Positions 51,760 to 60,594 of a stretch of 64,000 nt of DNA are shown here, piece after piece (position 1 is the stretch's first letter; each line of letters begins with the position of its first letter). The notes under the pieces were generated by a model that was not told the DNA's origin, did no database searches, and saw only the letters and a program-made list of their open reading frames with translations. The position numbers and the translations under genes are program-made. This DNA is from CAYNRA01 sp046293395 (GTDB taxonomy: Bacteria; Bacteroidota; Bacteroidia; Cytophagales; Spirosomataceae): contig JBKBOU010000004.1 of the NCBI GenBank assembly GCA_046293395.1, forward strand, positions 62,001 to 126,000, given 5' to 3'.

Positions 51760-53145
51760 TTAATGAGTGGCAGACATGAATGGATTGTCGCGCTTCGAAT
51801 AATCCGGAATTTGTTCTGTCAATTGACTGTCGTCGTATCCATGCTTGATTTTTTTCGTCAATAAATACATGAACAAGGCAAATAATAGTACATAAACTAA
51901 GGTGAAGAGAATTAAAGAAAACCAAACTTGCTCCGCCCGAACGGACTCAGAGAGGGCATCCGACGTACGAAGAAGTCCATACACGACCCACGGTTGTCTG
52001 CCAACTTCCGCTGCATACCAACCCACTTGGTTTGCTACTTGTGGCAGTATTACCGACCAAGAAAATAGCCAGAGTAGCCATTTTTGTTCAAATAATGTTC
52101 CTTTCCACCAAAAATAAGCCGCGAGTAAGGTCAAGCCAATCAATGCCATGCCAATAGAAATCATTAGATGGTACATTTGAAAGACAAAATTCACAGCAGA
52201 AGGTCGCTCGTTTTTCGGGAAAGCCCGAAGTCCCTTCACGGGAGTTGTCAAATCTTGATGTAACAGAAAAGTGAGTCCTTTCGGAATGGCAATACCCGAA
52301 ACCGCCTCTTTTTTTGTATTTACCCAGCCAACAAGATACATGTCTGCGACGGCTGTTGAGTCAAAGTGTCCCTCAAAAGCAGCTAGTTTCGCTGGCTGAT
52401 TAACCGCCACACCATCTGCTGAGCGGTGACCAGTAAATAACTGAGCCAACCCTGAAACAGTCGCTACGAGCAAAGCAATCAAAAAAGATTGGCGGGCAAT
52501 TTGTACGTGGCGGTTGCGCAGTAAATAGTAGGCATTCACACTTAAAACCAAGAAAGACCCCGCCAAAAAAGACCCAATCAAGACATGGCTGAGGCGATCC
52601 ATAGAAGACGGATTGAAGACCATTTCCCAGAAATCAGTGATAACTGCCCGTGCATGAATGCCTTCGCCTTCGATACGAAAACCTGCGGGTGTCTGTTGCC
52701 AAGAGTTTGCCACGACGATCCAAATCGCTGAAAACATCGAGCCTAGTGCCACCATAAGGGTAGAGAAAAAGTGTACACGTGGACTGACGCGGTTCCAGCC
52801 AAATAGTAATATTCCGAGAAAACCGGATTCTAATGCGAAGGCAAATATACCTTCTGCTGCCAATGCACTCCCAAAAATATCGCCAACATACCGAGAGTAA
52901 ACTGCCCAGTTTGTACCAAATTCAAACTCCATAACAATTCCTGTTGCCACACCGATTCCGAAGATTAAAGCAAAAATTTTAACCCAAAAACGAGTCATTT
53001 GTGCATACAAAGGATTTTTTGTCTTGAGGTAAAGTCCTTCCATTATCACCATGGTTATACCCAATCCGATACTTAGTGGTGGGTATATGTAGTGAAAGGC
53101 AATCGTAAACGCAAATTGTATTCTAGAAAGAATTTCAACATCCAT
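51760..53145 (-). CDS. cydA: Cytochrome bd ubiquinol oxidase subunit I
   Basis: 461 residues. RIQFAFTIAFHYIYPPLSIGLG carries the heme-b595 ligand His, GTNWAVYSRYVGDIFGSALAAEGIFAF contains the conserved GxxWA and acidic residue, and VNFVFQMYHLMISIG has the Met and His heme ligands. The quinol loop is of moderate length. It forms an operon with cydB. No cydX or cydDC nearby. Confidence 0.96.
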   Translation of the reverse strand: MDVEILSRIQFAFTIAFHYIYPPLSIGLGITMVIMEGLYLKTKNPLYAQMTRFWVKIFALIFGIGVATGIVMEFEFGTNWAVYSRYVGDIFGSALAAEGIFAFALESGFLGILLFGWNRVSPRVHFFSTLMVALGSMFSAIWIVVANSWQQTPAGFRIEGEGIHARAVITDFWEMVFNPSSMDRLSHVLIGSFLAGSFLVLSVNAYYLLRNRHVQIARQSFLIALLVATVSGLAQLFTGHRSADGVAVNQPAKLAAFEGHFDSTAVADMYLVGWVNTKKEAVSGIAIPKGLTFLLHQDLTTPVKGLRAFPKNERPSAVNFVFQMYHLMISIGMALIGLTLLAAYFWWKGTLFEQKWLLWLFSWSVILPQVANQVGWYAAEVGRQPWVVYGLLRTSDALSESVRAEQVWFSLILFTLVYVLLFALFMYLLTKKIKHGYDDSQLTEQIPDYSKRDNPFMSATH

Positions 53146-53257
53146 ATTTGTAGTATTTATAGGGTAGTAAATATACGTGAGTCCCTAAGAGATTACTAAA
53201 TAATCGTTGATATGTACTTTTGTTGATGAACAATTTGACGCTTTTTTTAGGTAATAC

Positions 53258-53293
53258 ATAAAAAAAGAGGCTACCCAGCTGGATAACCTCTTT
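53258..53293 (-). terminator. Terminator of fba
   Basis: A-run then GAGG (to 53268) pairs with CCTC then T-run (53285-53293); the interior CCAGCTGG extends the hairpin. It lies 23 bp after the fba stop. Confidence 0.75.
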
Positions 53294-53315
53294 TTGTTTG
53301 CCAATCAAAAGACGA

Positions 53316-54398
53316 TTAAAGCAAACCTTCGTTTCTGTTGATACAATTCAAGTCTTCAAAAGCAGCTTTCAAACGAGCTACCATAGATTCCTCTCCTTTA
53401 CGCAACCAAACACGTGGGTCGTAGTATTTTTTGTTTGGAGAATCAGCCCCTTCTGGGTTCCCCAACTGCGACTGCAAATAGCCTTCGTTCTTTTTGTAAT
53501 AGTTTAAAATACCTTCCCAAGTGGACCATTGCATGTCTGTATCGATGTTCATTTTTACAGCACCGTACTCAATCGCTTCCCGAATTTCTTCGCGGCTTGA
53601 ACCTGAACCTCCGTGGAAAACGAAATTGACAGGCAATTCACCCGTACCGAACTTCGACTGAATATAGGCTTGTGAGTTCTTCAAGATAATCGGCTGAAGT
53701 GATACGTTACCCGGCTTATATACCCCGTGAACGTTCCCGAAAGCAGCTGCAACGGTGAAGTTAGGAGAGATTTTAGATAATTCTTCGTACGCATACGCGA
53801 CCTCCTCAGGTTGTGTGTATAATTTTGAGCTATCTACGTCTGAGTTATCTACGCCGTCTTCTTCTCCACCTGTAACGCCTAATTCAATCTCGATAGTCAT
53901 ACCCATCTTAGCCATTCTTTCCAAATATTTGGCAGAGATTTCAATGTTCTCCTCGATAGGCTCCTCCGATAAATCCAACATGTGTGAGCTGAACAACGGC
54001 TTGCCATGCTGCGCAAAAAACTTTTCGCCCGCATCCAAAAGACCGTCAATCCAAGGTAATAATTTTTTAGCACAGTGGTCTGTGTGCAAAACCACAGGCA
54101 CGCCGTACGCTTCTGCAAGTTGATGTACGTGCATTGCTCCCGAGATAGAACCCGCAATCGCGGCTTTCTGTCCCTCATTTGATAAACTTTTTCCTGCATA
54201 AAAAATACCGCCTCCGTTAGAGAATTGAATGATAACGGGAGAGTTTACCGCCTTGGCAGTCTCTAAAACGGCATTGATTGAATTGGTTCCAACTACATTG
54301 ACAGCCGGAAGGGCATAGTTGTTTTCGTTTGCATGACGCAACAATTGGTTAAGTGCTTCGCCTGTTACTACACCCGGCTTAATGAACGATTGGCTCAT
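53316..54398 (-). CDS. fba: Class II fructose-bisphosphate aldolase
   Basis: 360 residues, class IIA (E. coli FbaA-like). It splits fructose-1,6-bisphosphate in glycolysis. Zinc ligands and the active site are visible: VVLHTDHCAKKLLPW (His and Asp), EIELGVTGGEEDGVD (Glu), FGNVHGVYKPGNV (His) and VFHGGSGSSREEI (His). It is monocistronic with a -7 element at 54479-54486. Confidence 0.96.
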   Translation of the reverse strand: MSQSFIKPGVVTGEALNQLLRHANENNYALPAVNVVGTNSINAVLETAKAVNSPVIIQFSNGGGIFYAGKSLSNEGQKAAIAGSISGAMHVHQLAEAYGVPVVLHTDHCAKKLLPWIDGLLDAGEKFFAQHGKPLFSSHMLDLSEEPIEENIEISAKYLERMAKMGMTIEIELGVTGGEEDGVDNSDVDSSKLYTQPEEVAYAYEELSKISPNFTVAAAFGNVHGVYKPGNVSLQPIILKNSQAYIQSKFGTGELPVNFVFHGGSGSSREEIREAIEYGAVKMNIDTDMQWSTWEGILNYYKKNEGYLQSQLGNPEGADSPNKKYYDPRVWLRKGEESMVARLKAAFEDLNCINRNEGLL

Positions 54399-54478
54399 AA
54401 ATTGAATCAGATTTGGATTAAAAAAAGAAAATACTTGTTTATAGTAAGCTATCTGAAGGTAATTGCTCTTTACGTATC

Positions 54479-54486
54479 CAAAAATA
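54479..54486 (-). promoter_or_regulatory. -7 element (TATTTTTG, minus strand) before fba
   Basis: CAAAAATA on the plus strand, 80 bp upstream of the fba ATG. No good -33. Confidence 0.4.
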
Positions 54487-54524
54487 CATATATTCTGATA
54501 GAACTCACACGGATTTGTCGCTTT

Positions 54525-55250
54525 TTAATGTTTTGTTCGTCTTGAACTTCGGATTTTCCCCTCCGGATGTTGTAAAAAATACTGCCGTTTTTCTTCGGGC
54601 ATTCGCTCAATGGCATAGCGCAAAAGGGTTCGAGGTGCCTCTGCAATATGACGGAGTAAAAAATCTTCTACTTCCTGATTTCCCCCACGTTTCCATGCTT
54701 CCCGAAGCATCCAACCTACGGCTTTGTGTAGTAAATCGTGTGGATGATGGAGCAATTTCTGAGCAATTCGAAGGGTATCTGTGTAATCGCCTTTCTTGAT
54801 AAAATACCAGGTTGAAACGATGGCAACGCGCTGCGACCACAGATGGGGCGTCTCGGCTAAATCATCCAAAATACGACGGTCACGGGTAAACAAATGCGCC
54901 CCCACAATATCTCGACACGAAATATCTACCAAATCCCAATTAGTAATATAAGAAAGGTTTCGCATGTATAAATCAAAAATAGCCTCTTGGGCATGTCCGC
55001 GCGTGTATTGACGCACCAAAACGAAAAGAGCCGTCATCCGTACTTCGTGAAACCTATTTTGAAGGCAATTTTCCAATTCGTCTAATGACGTATCTTGGTG
55101 ATTTTTAGCCAATTGCTGCATTTGTGGGGAGGTAAGCCCTAGAAAAACAGAATGTTCTGCGTACTCGCCAGGCCCTGTCTTGTAAAAACGTGCCATCGAA
55201 AGTGCACGCGCAGGATTGGCTAAATGATGAATGGATTCAACTAAGTTCAT
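54525..55250 (-). CDS. AlkD-like DNA alkylation repair protein
   Basis: 241 residues, made of HEAT-like helical repeats. The family stretch YITNWDLVDISCRDIVGAHLF, then LWSQRVAIVSTWYFIKKGDY and LLHKAVGWMLREAWKR, matches DNA alkylation repair (AlkD-type) glycosylases; the Trp-Asp in NWDLVD and the Arg in WSQRVA correspond to AlkD's active-site region. It would excise positively charged alkyl purines. It is divergent from the FMN reductase gene. Confidence 0.9.
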   Translation of the reverse strand: MNLVESIHHLANPARALSMARFYKTGPGEYAEHSVFLGLTSPQMQQLAKNHQDTSLDELENCLQNRFHEVRMTALFVLVRQYTRGHAQEAIFDLYMRNLSYITNWDLVDISCRDIVGAHLFTRDRRILDDLAETPHLWSQRVAIVSTWYFIKKGDYTDTLRIAQKLLHHPHDLLHKAVGWMLREAWKRGGNQEVEDFLLRHIAEAPRTLLRYAIERMPEEKRQYFLQHPEGKIRSSRRTKH

Positions 55251-55334
55251 TCGCTTTTTTTGAACCGAATGTACGATTTTTTGTTACAAATGCATAGTTC
55301 GTTTCACGTCATTATTCATCAAAGGATTCTTTCC

Positions 55335-55868
55335 ATGTCACAGCCCATTTACTTGGTCGTTGGTACCAACAGACCCAATTCTGCCTCCAAATCATTCGCA
55401 CGCTATTACCAAGGATACCTTCAGGGACTCCAACAACACGCAGAAATTCTTGATTTAGCAGATTTACCCGAAGATTTTGCTTTCTCGGCTCTCTATAAAA
55501 ATAGTGGAAAAAATGAGGTGTTCAATACCTTTCAAACGCGTATTGATGCCGCTGAAAAATTCATATTCATCGTCCCTGAGTACAATCACTCGTTTCCTGG
55601 CGTTCTCAAAACTTTCCTTGATGGCCTGCGCTATCCGGATACATTCCACGGAAAAAAAGTAGCACTTGTGGGTCTGTCTGCTGGGGTCATCGGGAATGCC
55701 GTCGGGCTGAGTCATCTCAACGATATTTTGAGTTATATGGGTGCAGATGTTCTTGGGCTTCGTTTAAAATTAGGGCAGTTTTATCAACATTTTACAGAAA
55801 ATACGCTCACCAATCCTGTATATTACCAATTTCTGGAGAAACAAGCCGCACAGTTTATTCGGTGGTGA
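55335..55868 (+). CDS. NAD(P)H-dependent FMN reductase family protein
   Basis: 177 residues from the ATG at 55335 (upstream in-frame ATGs give no conserved sequence). The flavodoxin-like phosphate loop VVGTNRPNSASKSFARYYQ and the family motif FIVPEYNHSFPGVLKTFLDGLRY are clear. It reduces FMN, azo dyes or quinones. It is divergent from the AlkD-like gene with an 84-bp gap between the starts. Confidence 0.9.
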   Translation: MSQPIYLVVGTNRPNSASKSFARYYQGYLQGLQQHAEILDLADLPEDFAFSALYKNSGKNEVFNTFQTRIDAAEKFIFIVPEYNHSFPGVLKTFLDGLRYPDTFHGKKVALVGLSAGVIGNAVGLSHLNDILSYMGADVLGLRLKLGQFYQHFTENTLTNPVYYQFLEKQAAQFIRW

Positions 55869-56083
55869 TGGAGTGGGTAGAAGTTAGATAGTTGATAATC
55901 AGTAGGATATGTCTGGATAAATAGCTACTAGATGAAAATACGAGAGTATCGTTCCAATAGGAGCTTTCTCTTAAACCAGAATGAAATGAGGACAAATACG
56001 AAGTATATTCGTACAAATGTACGTTCGAACCAATATTTTGATATATTCGTGGTATTAATTTACTCATTCTGTCACTAATCTAC

Positions 56084-56839
56084 ATGGAAGAACTACTCAC
56101 CACAGCCGCTCTGACGAGCGTACTTACCCTGACTCTCCTAGAAGTTGTTCTAGGTATTGACAACATTATCTTTATCTCTATCATCGCCGGGAAACTCCCC
56201 AACGCAGAACAGAAAAAAGCCCGAAATATTGGTCTTATGCTCGCTATGGCGCTGAGAGTCAGCCTGTTATTTGTTTTAGGTTGGATTCTCGGCCTCGAAA
56301 AAGACTTGTTTAATCTACAAGATATTGGTATTCCGATTGACATGGGCTTTAGCGGAAAAGATTTGATTCTTTTGGCTGGAGGTCTGTTCTTACTTGTAAA
56401 AGCGACTTCTGAAATCCACCATAAAATCGAAGGAAAAACGGAAGAAGAAACCGCGCAAAACAAGGCTTCTAACTCGCTTTCTCGGGCAATTATTGATATT
56501 TCGGTCGTCAATATCGTTTTCTCCGTTGACTCCATCATCACGGCTATCGGTATGACCTCGATTATCTCCGTCATGGCAGCTTCTATCATTTTGTCAACAG
56601 TAGTTATGTTATTGTTTGCCAAAAACGTGGGTGATTTCGTTGAAAAACACCCGACTGTGAAAATGTTAGCGCTCTCTTTCTTGGTCATGATTGGTACATT
56701 GCTCATCGCAGAGGCATTCCATGTACACGTCCCCAAAGGATATGTTTACTTTGCAATGGCGTTCTCGTTCTTGGTAGAAATGTTGAATATCCGGATGCGT
56801 AAACAGCAAAATCCAACCAATTTAAGAGACATCCTTTAA
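56084..56839 (+). CDS. TerC-family integral membrane protein
   Basis: 251 residues, seven helices. TLLEVVLGIDNIIFISIIAGKLP at the N-terminus and AIIDISVVNIVFSVDSIITAIGM in the middle are the paired acidic-residue motifs of TerC (E/D within helices). The family includes tellurite-resistance and Mn2+-exporting proteins (YkoY/YceF-like), some supporting metalation of exported proteins. It is followed after 9 bp by plsC-like and gatC genes. The 215-bp gap before it shows nothing. Confidence 0.9.
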   Translation: MEELLTTAALTSVLTLTLLEVVLGIDNIIFISIIAGKLPNAEQKKARNIGLMLAMALRVSLLFVLGWILGLEKDLFNLQDIGIPIDMGFSGKDLILLAGGLFLLVKATSEIHHKIEGKTEEETAQNKASNSLSRAIIDISVVNIVFSVDSIITAIGMTSIISVMAASIILSTVVMLLFAKNVGDFVEKHPTVKMLALSFLVMIGTLLIAEAFHVHVPKGYVYFAMAFSFLVEMLNIRMRKQQNPTNLRDIL

Positions 56840-56848
56840 TTTTACGGT

Positions 56849-57622
56849 ATGAGTGTGCGACGCAAGAAACCCAATTTTTGGGAGTTTCTGTACGGAGTTT
56901 GGTGTGTATTCTGGATTGTATTTATTTATCTCCTTATTCACCCATTCATCTGGATAAATTTACAACGAAAAAACAAAAAAGGACACCGTTTTGCCCATCG
57001 CTTGACGCAAGCATGGGCAGCGGTATATTTTCCGCTCATTGGTAAAAAATTAGCGATTCGGTACGACTTTAAGCCGGATACGTCCAAAACATACGTCTTT
57101 GTTGCGAATCATTTTTCGTATCTAGATATTGCCGTAGGTATGGGTGTTGTCCCCAATTTCTTTGCCTACGTGGGCAAAAGTTCGGTCAAGAAAATCCCGC
57201 TTTTAGGCTATATGTTTGCGAAATTACACATTCAGGTCGATCGCGGAGAGAAAAGTAGCCGTGCCAAATCGTTGGTTCGTGGTATGAAAGCGCTGGAAAG
57301 CGGACGGAGTATTTTCATTATGCCTGAAGGAGGTATAATTTCTCAAACGATTCCTACAATGCACCAACCTTTCAAAGACGGTGCATTTATCATGGCGATT
57401 GAACAACGTGTGCCGATTGTTCCGATTACTTTTTTAAATTTGCATGAAATCATGCCTGATACATGGCTGTACGGCGGGCGTCCGAAAATCGTTATCCATC
57501 CACCAATAGCGACCGTTGGCTTGACAAAAGACGATATCCCCGCTTTAAAAGAGCAAGTGTATCAAATCATTCAAACTACTTTAGATACATATACAAATGA
57601 AAATAGACGAACAAACGGTTGA
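56849..57622 (+). CDS. 1-acyl-sn-glycerol-3-phosphate acyltransferase (PlsC-like)
   Basis: 257 residues. It has an N-terminal membrane helix (about 20-40), the catalytic NHFSYLD (NHxxxxD), VDRGEKSSRAKSL and the substrate motif IMPEGGI. It transfers an acyl chain to lysophosphatidate at the inner membrane. The C-terminus overlaps gatC by 26 bp, so translation is coupled. Confidence 0.93.
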   Translation: MSVRRKKPNFWEFLYGVWCVFWIVFIYLLIHPFIWINLQRKNKKGHRFAHRLTQAWAAVYFPLIGKKLAIRYDFKPDTSKTYVFVANHFSYLDIAVGMGVVPNFFAYVGKSSVKKIPLLGYMFAKLHIQVDRGEKSSRAKSLVRGMKALESGRSIFIMPEGGIISQTIPTMHQPFKDGAFIMAIEQRVPIVPITFLNLHEIMPDTWLYGGRPKIVIHPPIATVGLTKDDIPALKEQVYQIIQTTLDTYTNENRRTNG

Positions 57623-57884
57623 TAAAATCGCACATCTTGCCCGATTGGGGATTTCTCCGGAAGAAAAAACAGAAATGGTGGAAACGCTTTCACGTATTTT
57701 GGATTGGATGGAGCAACTGAATGAAGTCGATACAACTGGCGTAGAACCCTTGATTCACGTTAGTCCGGCGGTGAATATTTTTCGGGAAGATGAAGCAAAG
57801 AATACGTTGTCCAGAGAAAAAGGACTTGTGAACGCGCCCGCTAAAACCAAAGAGTATTTTGCCGTTCCGAAAGTGATGGAATAA
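57597..57884 (+). CDS. gatC: Asp-tRNA(Asn)/Glu-tRNA(Gln) amidotransferase subunit C
   Basis: 95 residues, the normal GatC size. VDKIAHLARLGISPEEKTEMVETLSRILDWMEQL and TTGVEPLIHVSP are the family signature. It stabilises GatAB, the transamidation complex that makes Gln- or Asn-tRNA. gatA and gatB are not in this window. It starts inside the plsC-like gene and is followed by a strong terminator. Confidence 0.94.
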   Translation: MKIDEQTVDKIAHLARLGISPEEKTEMVETLSRILDWMEQLNEVDTTGVEPLIHVSPAVNIFREDEAKNTLSREKGLVNAPAKTKEYFAVPKVME

Positions 57885-57906
57885 GGTTGAGATAATATAT
57901 TCAAAG

Positions 57907-57950
57907 AATACCTATTTCTAGCCATTGAAAGTGGTAGAAATAGGTATTTT
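57907..57950 (+). terminator. Terminator after gatC
   Basis: AATACCTATTTCTA (57907-57920) and TAGAAATAGGTATT (57935-57948) form a perfect 14-bp stem followed by T. It separates gatC from the convergent xdhC. Confidence 0.8.
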
Positions 57951-57982
57951 GTATTTTGCACAGTCAGTCGGTACCTTCGCCG

Positions 57983-59059
57983 TTAATCGGCATAAATGGG
58001 GCGGTCTCTGTCGCGAAGTGGTTTGGCGGAGCGTCCGCTGAAAAACGCACGAATTTCAGCTAAAATAGACAAGGCAATTTCCTCCGGCGTCGTCGCGCCA
58101 ATATCTAATCCGACAGGTGCATGCATCCTCGTTTTTTGTTGGTCTGTAAAAACATGTCCTTGCTCTTCCAACGATTTTTGTATCTTTTCTGCCCGAACTT
58201 TCGGCCCCAACATCCCGATAAACGGAATGGCAGAGGGTAAAAAACGAGCCAACTGATACGTATCTTTCCCCAAATCATGCGACATCAAAATGACAGCCGA
58301 AAAAGCGTCAATCCCCAGTTCTTCCAGCTCTCCATCTGGAGCAAATATCTGCGAAACCAAAGAATGAATGGCGGGCGGAACTTGCCAAGAAGGCGCAATC
58401 AAAAGAGGGGTAAATCCGATTTCCCGTGCCAGTCGTGCCAACGGCAAAGTATCTGTTTGGTAGCCTGCTAAGAAAATTTGAATCTCCGGAAAAACCGTTT
58501 CCAAGCAAACGGTTAGTTTCTCTTCTGGTAGTTCACAAAGTCGTGAGCGCCGTTCGCCGAGATAAGGAATAAGTTGTTCATTCAATCCAGAAAAACGGGT
58601 ATCGCCAATCAACCAACTCGTTCCCATGGGGTATTCAGGAGAATCAGACTTGGTGATAGTGGCTACTTGCTGAATTTGTCGCGGTTGTGCGAGCAGTCTT
58701 TCCAAGCAAGCAACAGCATTGTTTGGGTCTGAGTAGTCAATGGGTTGCAAAAGAACGTGAATGATACCGTTACAGCCCAAACCGACACCAATTTGGTGGT
58801 CGTCACCTTGTGTGGTATCGTAAATAGCATAACTTGGTTGTTGCCGATGAATGGCAAATCGCGCCTTTTTTCGGGCATCTCCTTCGAGACAACCACCGCT
58901 TATACCGCCAACATATTCACCGGTTTCCAGAACCAGCATCCGAGCACCTACACGCCGATACGAAGACCCTTCCACAGCCACGACTGTCGCCAAGGCAGCA
59001 GGTGTTTGTTGTTGTTTTTCCTCTTGGTAGCGTGCAACAATGGCTCGAATTTCTTTCAT
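57983..59059 (-). CDS. XdhC/CoxI-family protein (molybdenum cofactor insertion)
   Basis: 358 residues. The N-terminal XdhC_CoxI domain has ALATVVAVEGSSYRRVGARMLV and GGISGGCLEGDA. The C-terminal Rossmann domain has the ALDVILMSHD-like stretch AVILMSHDLGKDTYQL, FIGMLGPKVRAEK and MHAPVGLDIGATTPEEIALSI. The family matures and inserts sulfurated molybdenum cofactor into xanthine-dehydrogenase-type enzymes. No such enzyme is nearby. It lies 3 bp downstream of ftsZ, probably by chance read-through. Confidence 0.92.
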   Translation of the reverse strand: MKEIRAIVARYQEEKQQQTPAALATVVAVEGSSYRRVGARMLVLETGEYVGGISGGCLEGDARKKARFAIHRQQPSYAIYDTTQGDDHQIGVGLGCNGIIHVLLQPIDYSDPNNAVACLERLLAQPRQIQQVATITKSDSPEYPMGTSWLIGDTRFSGLNEQLIPYLGERRSRLCELPEEKLTVCLETVFPEIQIFLAGYQTDTLPLARLAREIGFTPLLIAPSWQVPPAIHSLVSQIFAPDGELEELGIDAFSAVILMSHDLGKDTYQLARFLPSAIPFIGMLGPKVRAEKIQKSLEEQGHVFTDQQKTRMHAPVGLDIGATTPEEIALSILAEIRAFFSGRSAKPLRDRDRPIYAD

Positions 59060-59062
59060 AGT

Positions 59063-60433
59063 TTATACGATTTTTAACTTGATTAACTCACTGTAAATTT
59101 CACGCAGATTGATGATTCCACCTCCACCTGTATGTCCTTGTTGTGTAGATGGCGCAGGTAAATTATACCGTTTATAGGTTGGCGTACTCAGAACGCTATA
59201 ATCGTGCAAACTGAAAATCTGCTCGCGCATTTGGTGGGTAATCTGGAAGAAATCTGTGGGTTGATAGTTCAACGGTTGAGGTGATTCCGACACAAACGTA
59301 GGGCTAGGGGGCGTATAAGTTGGTTCGCGTCTTGGATTATTGACAGGAGCTGCTGTCTGTTGTGGACGCTGAGTAGGCTGAGCTGGTGGAGTTTCTATCG
59401 AAGGTATTTCATGAAATACCTCCTTTTTCTCTCCAGTTGTGTTTCTACCAAAACCTGCGGCTACGATTGTAATGCGCACTTTGTCTTTCAAGGAGCGGTC
59501 AATGGCAAATCCATGTTTGAAAATTTGCGCTCTTGATTGAATTTTGTCTTCGATGTAGCTTGTTACCAAACTTTGGTCAGACATAAGAATGCTGTATTCT
59601 GGTTTTTCATCGCTGTAAGCCAACGTAACAAGAATACGCTGTGCGCCGCCAATGTCATTGTTTTCGAGTAAAGGTGATTCTAAGGCATTTTTAACCGCCT
59701 CTTCTGTCCGGTTTGGTCCAGATGCCTCCGCAGAGCCCATTACTGCTTGGCCGGCATCTCCAAGAACGGTTTTTACATCAGAAAAATCCAGATTAATTAT
59801 ACCCGGACGGGTGATTAGCTCAGCAATACTTTTTACTGCATTGGCGAGTACGTCATCTGCAAAACTGTACGCAAGCTCAATGGCCAGATTCCCGTATATT
59901 TTAGCGAGACGGTCATTTTTAATAACCAATACGGTGTCGCAGTATTTTTTCAGTTCAATGATACCTTCTGCTGCTTGCGAGATTTTCTGAGAGCCCTCAA
60001 AAGAGAAGGGATCTGTCACAACTCCAACGGTTAAGCGCCCCATTTCTTTCGCAATACGGGCAATAACTGGGGCTGCTCCTGTACCCGTTCCTCCACCCAT
60101 ACCGGCTGTGATAAAAACCATTTCGGTAGGTGGATTGAATAATTCCCGAATGGCTTTCTCAGATTCTTCTGCCGCTTTTTTTCCTCGTTCAGGGATGGTT
60201 CCTGCCCCAAGTCCTTTGGTTAATTCTGCACCGATTTGTACCCGTAAAATAGGTTCTGGTAATGATTGTAGTACTTGATTGTCTGTATTACAAGCGATGA
60301 AGTCCACGTCATGAATACCGAGTTTCACCATGTTTTTTACGGCGTTCCCGCCTGCACCTCCCACTCCAACTACTTTAATGAGGTTTGGGAGTTTGGCGTT
60401 TAAATTGAGTTCGTAATCTTGTGGGTACAGCAT
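59063..60433 (-). CDS. ftsZ: Cell division protein FtsZ
   Basis: 456 residues. The GTPase domain has VVGVGGAGGNAVKNM, the tubulin signature GGGTGTGAAPVIA and FSFEGSQKI. A Pro/Gln-rich linker of about 90 residues (from about 335) leads to TPTYKRYNL, which looks like the C-terminal conserved peptide binding FtsA. Unusually, about 35 residues follow it (STQQGHTGGGGIINL...). It forms the Z-ring. ftsA lies 160 bp upstream and a -7 element at 60509-60516 gives ftsZ its own promoter. Confidence 0.96.
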   Translation of the reverse strand: MLYPQDYELNLNAKLPNLIKVVGVGGAGGNAVKNMVKLGIHDVDFIACNTDNQVLQSLPEPILRVQIGAELTKGLGAGTIPERGKKAAEESEKAIRELFNPPTEMVFITAGMGGGTGTGAAPVIARIAKEMGRLTVGVVTDPFSFEGSQKISQAAEGIIELKKYCDTVLVIKNDRLAKIYGNLAIELAYSFADDVLANAVKSIAELITRPGIINLDFSDVKTVLGDAGQAVMGSAEASGPNRTEEAVKNALESPLLENNDIGGAQRILVTLAYSDEKPEYSILMSDQSLVTSYIEDKIQSRAQIFKHGFAIDRSLKDKVRITIVAAGFGRNTTGEKKEVFHEIPSIETPPAQPTQRPQQTAAPVNNPRREPTYTPPSPTFVSESPQPLNYQPTDFFQITHQMREQIFSLHDYSVLSTPTYKRYNLPAPSTQQGHTGGGGIINLREIYSELIKLKIV

Positions 60434-60508
60434 GGAGTTTTCAAGTTAAAAAATGAATAAAATTGGTTTGGAGGGCACTTTTTGGACAAATTTGCTGAAA
60501 ATGTTAAC

Positions 60509-60516
60509 CAAAAATA
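60509..60516 (-). promoter_or_regulatory. -7 element (TATTTTTG, minus strand) before ftsZ
   Basis: CAAAAATA on the plus strand, in the ftsA-ftsZ gap, 75 bp before the ftsZ ATG. Confidence 0.4.
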
Positions 60517-60594
60517 CGTAGAGATGAAATTAAATAAGACACTGCTTTTTTCTTTTTCTCTACGTATTTTGAATTTCTCCTCTTTTTGGGTTGA

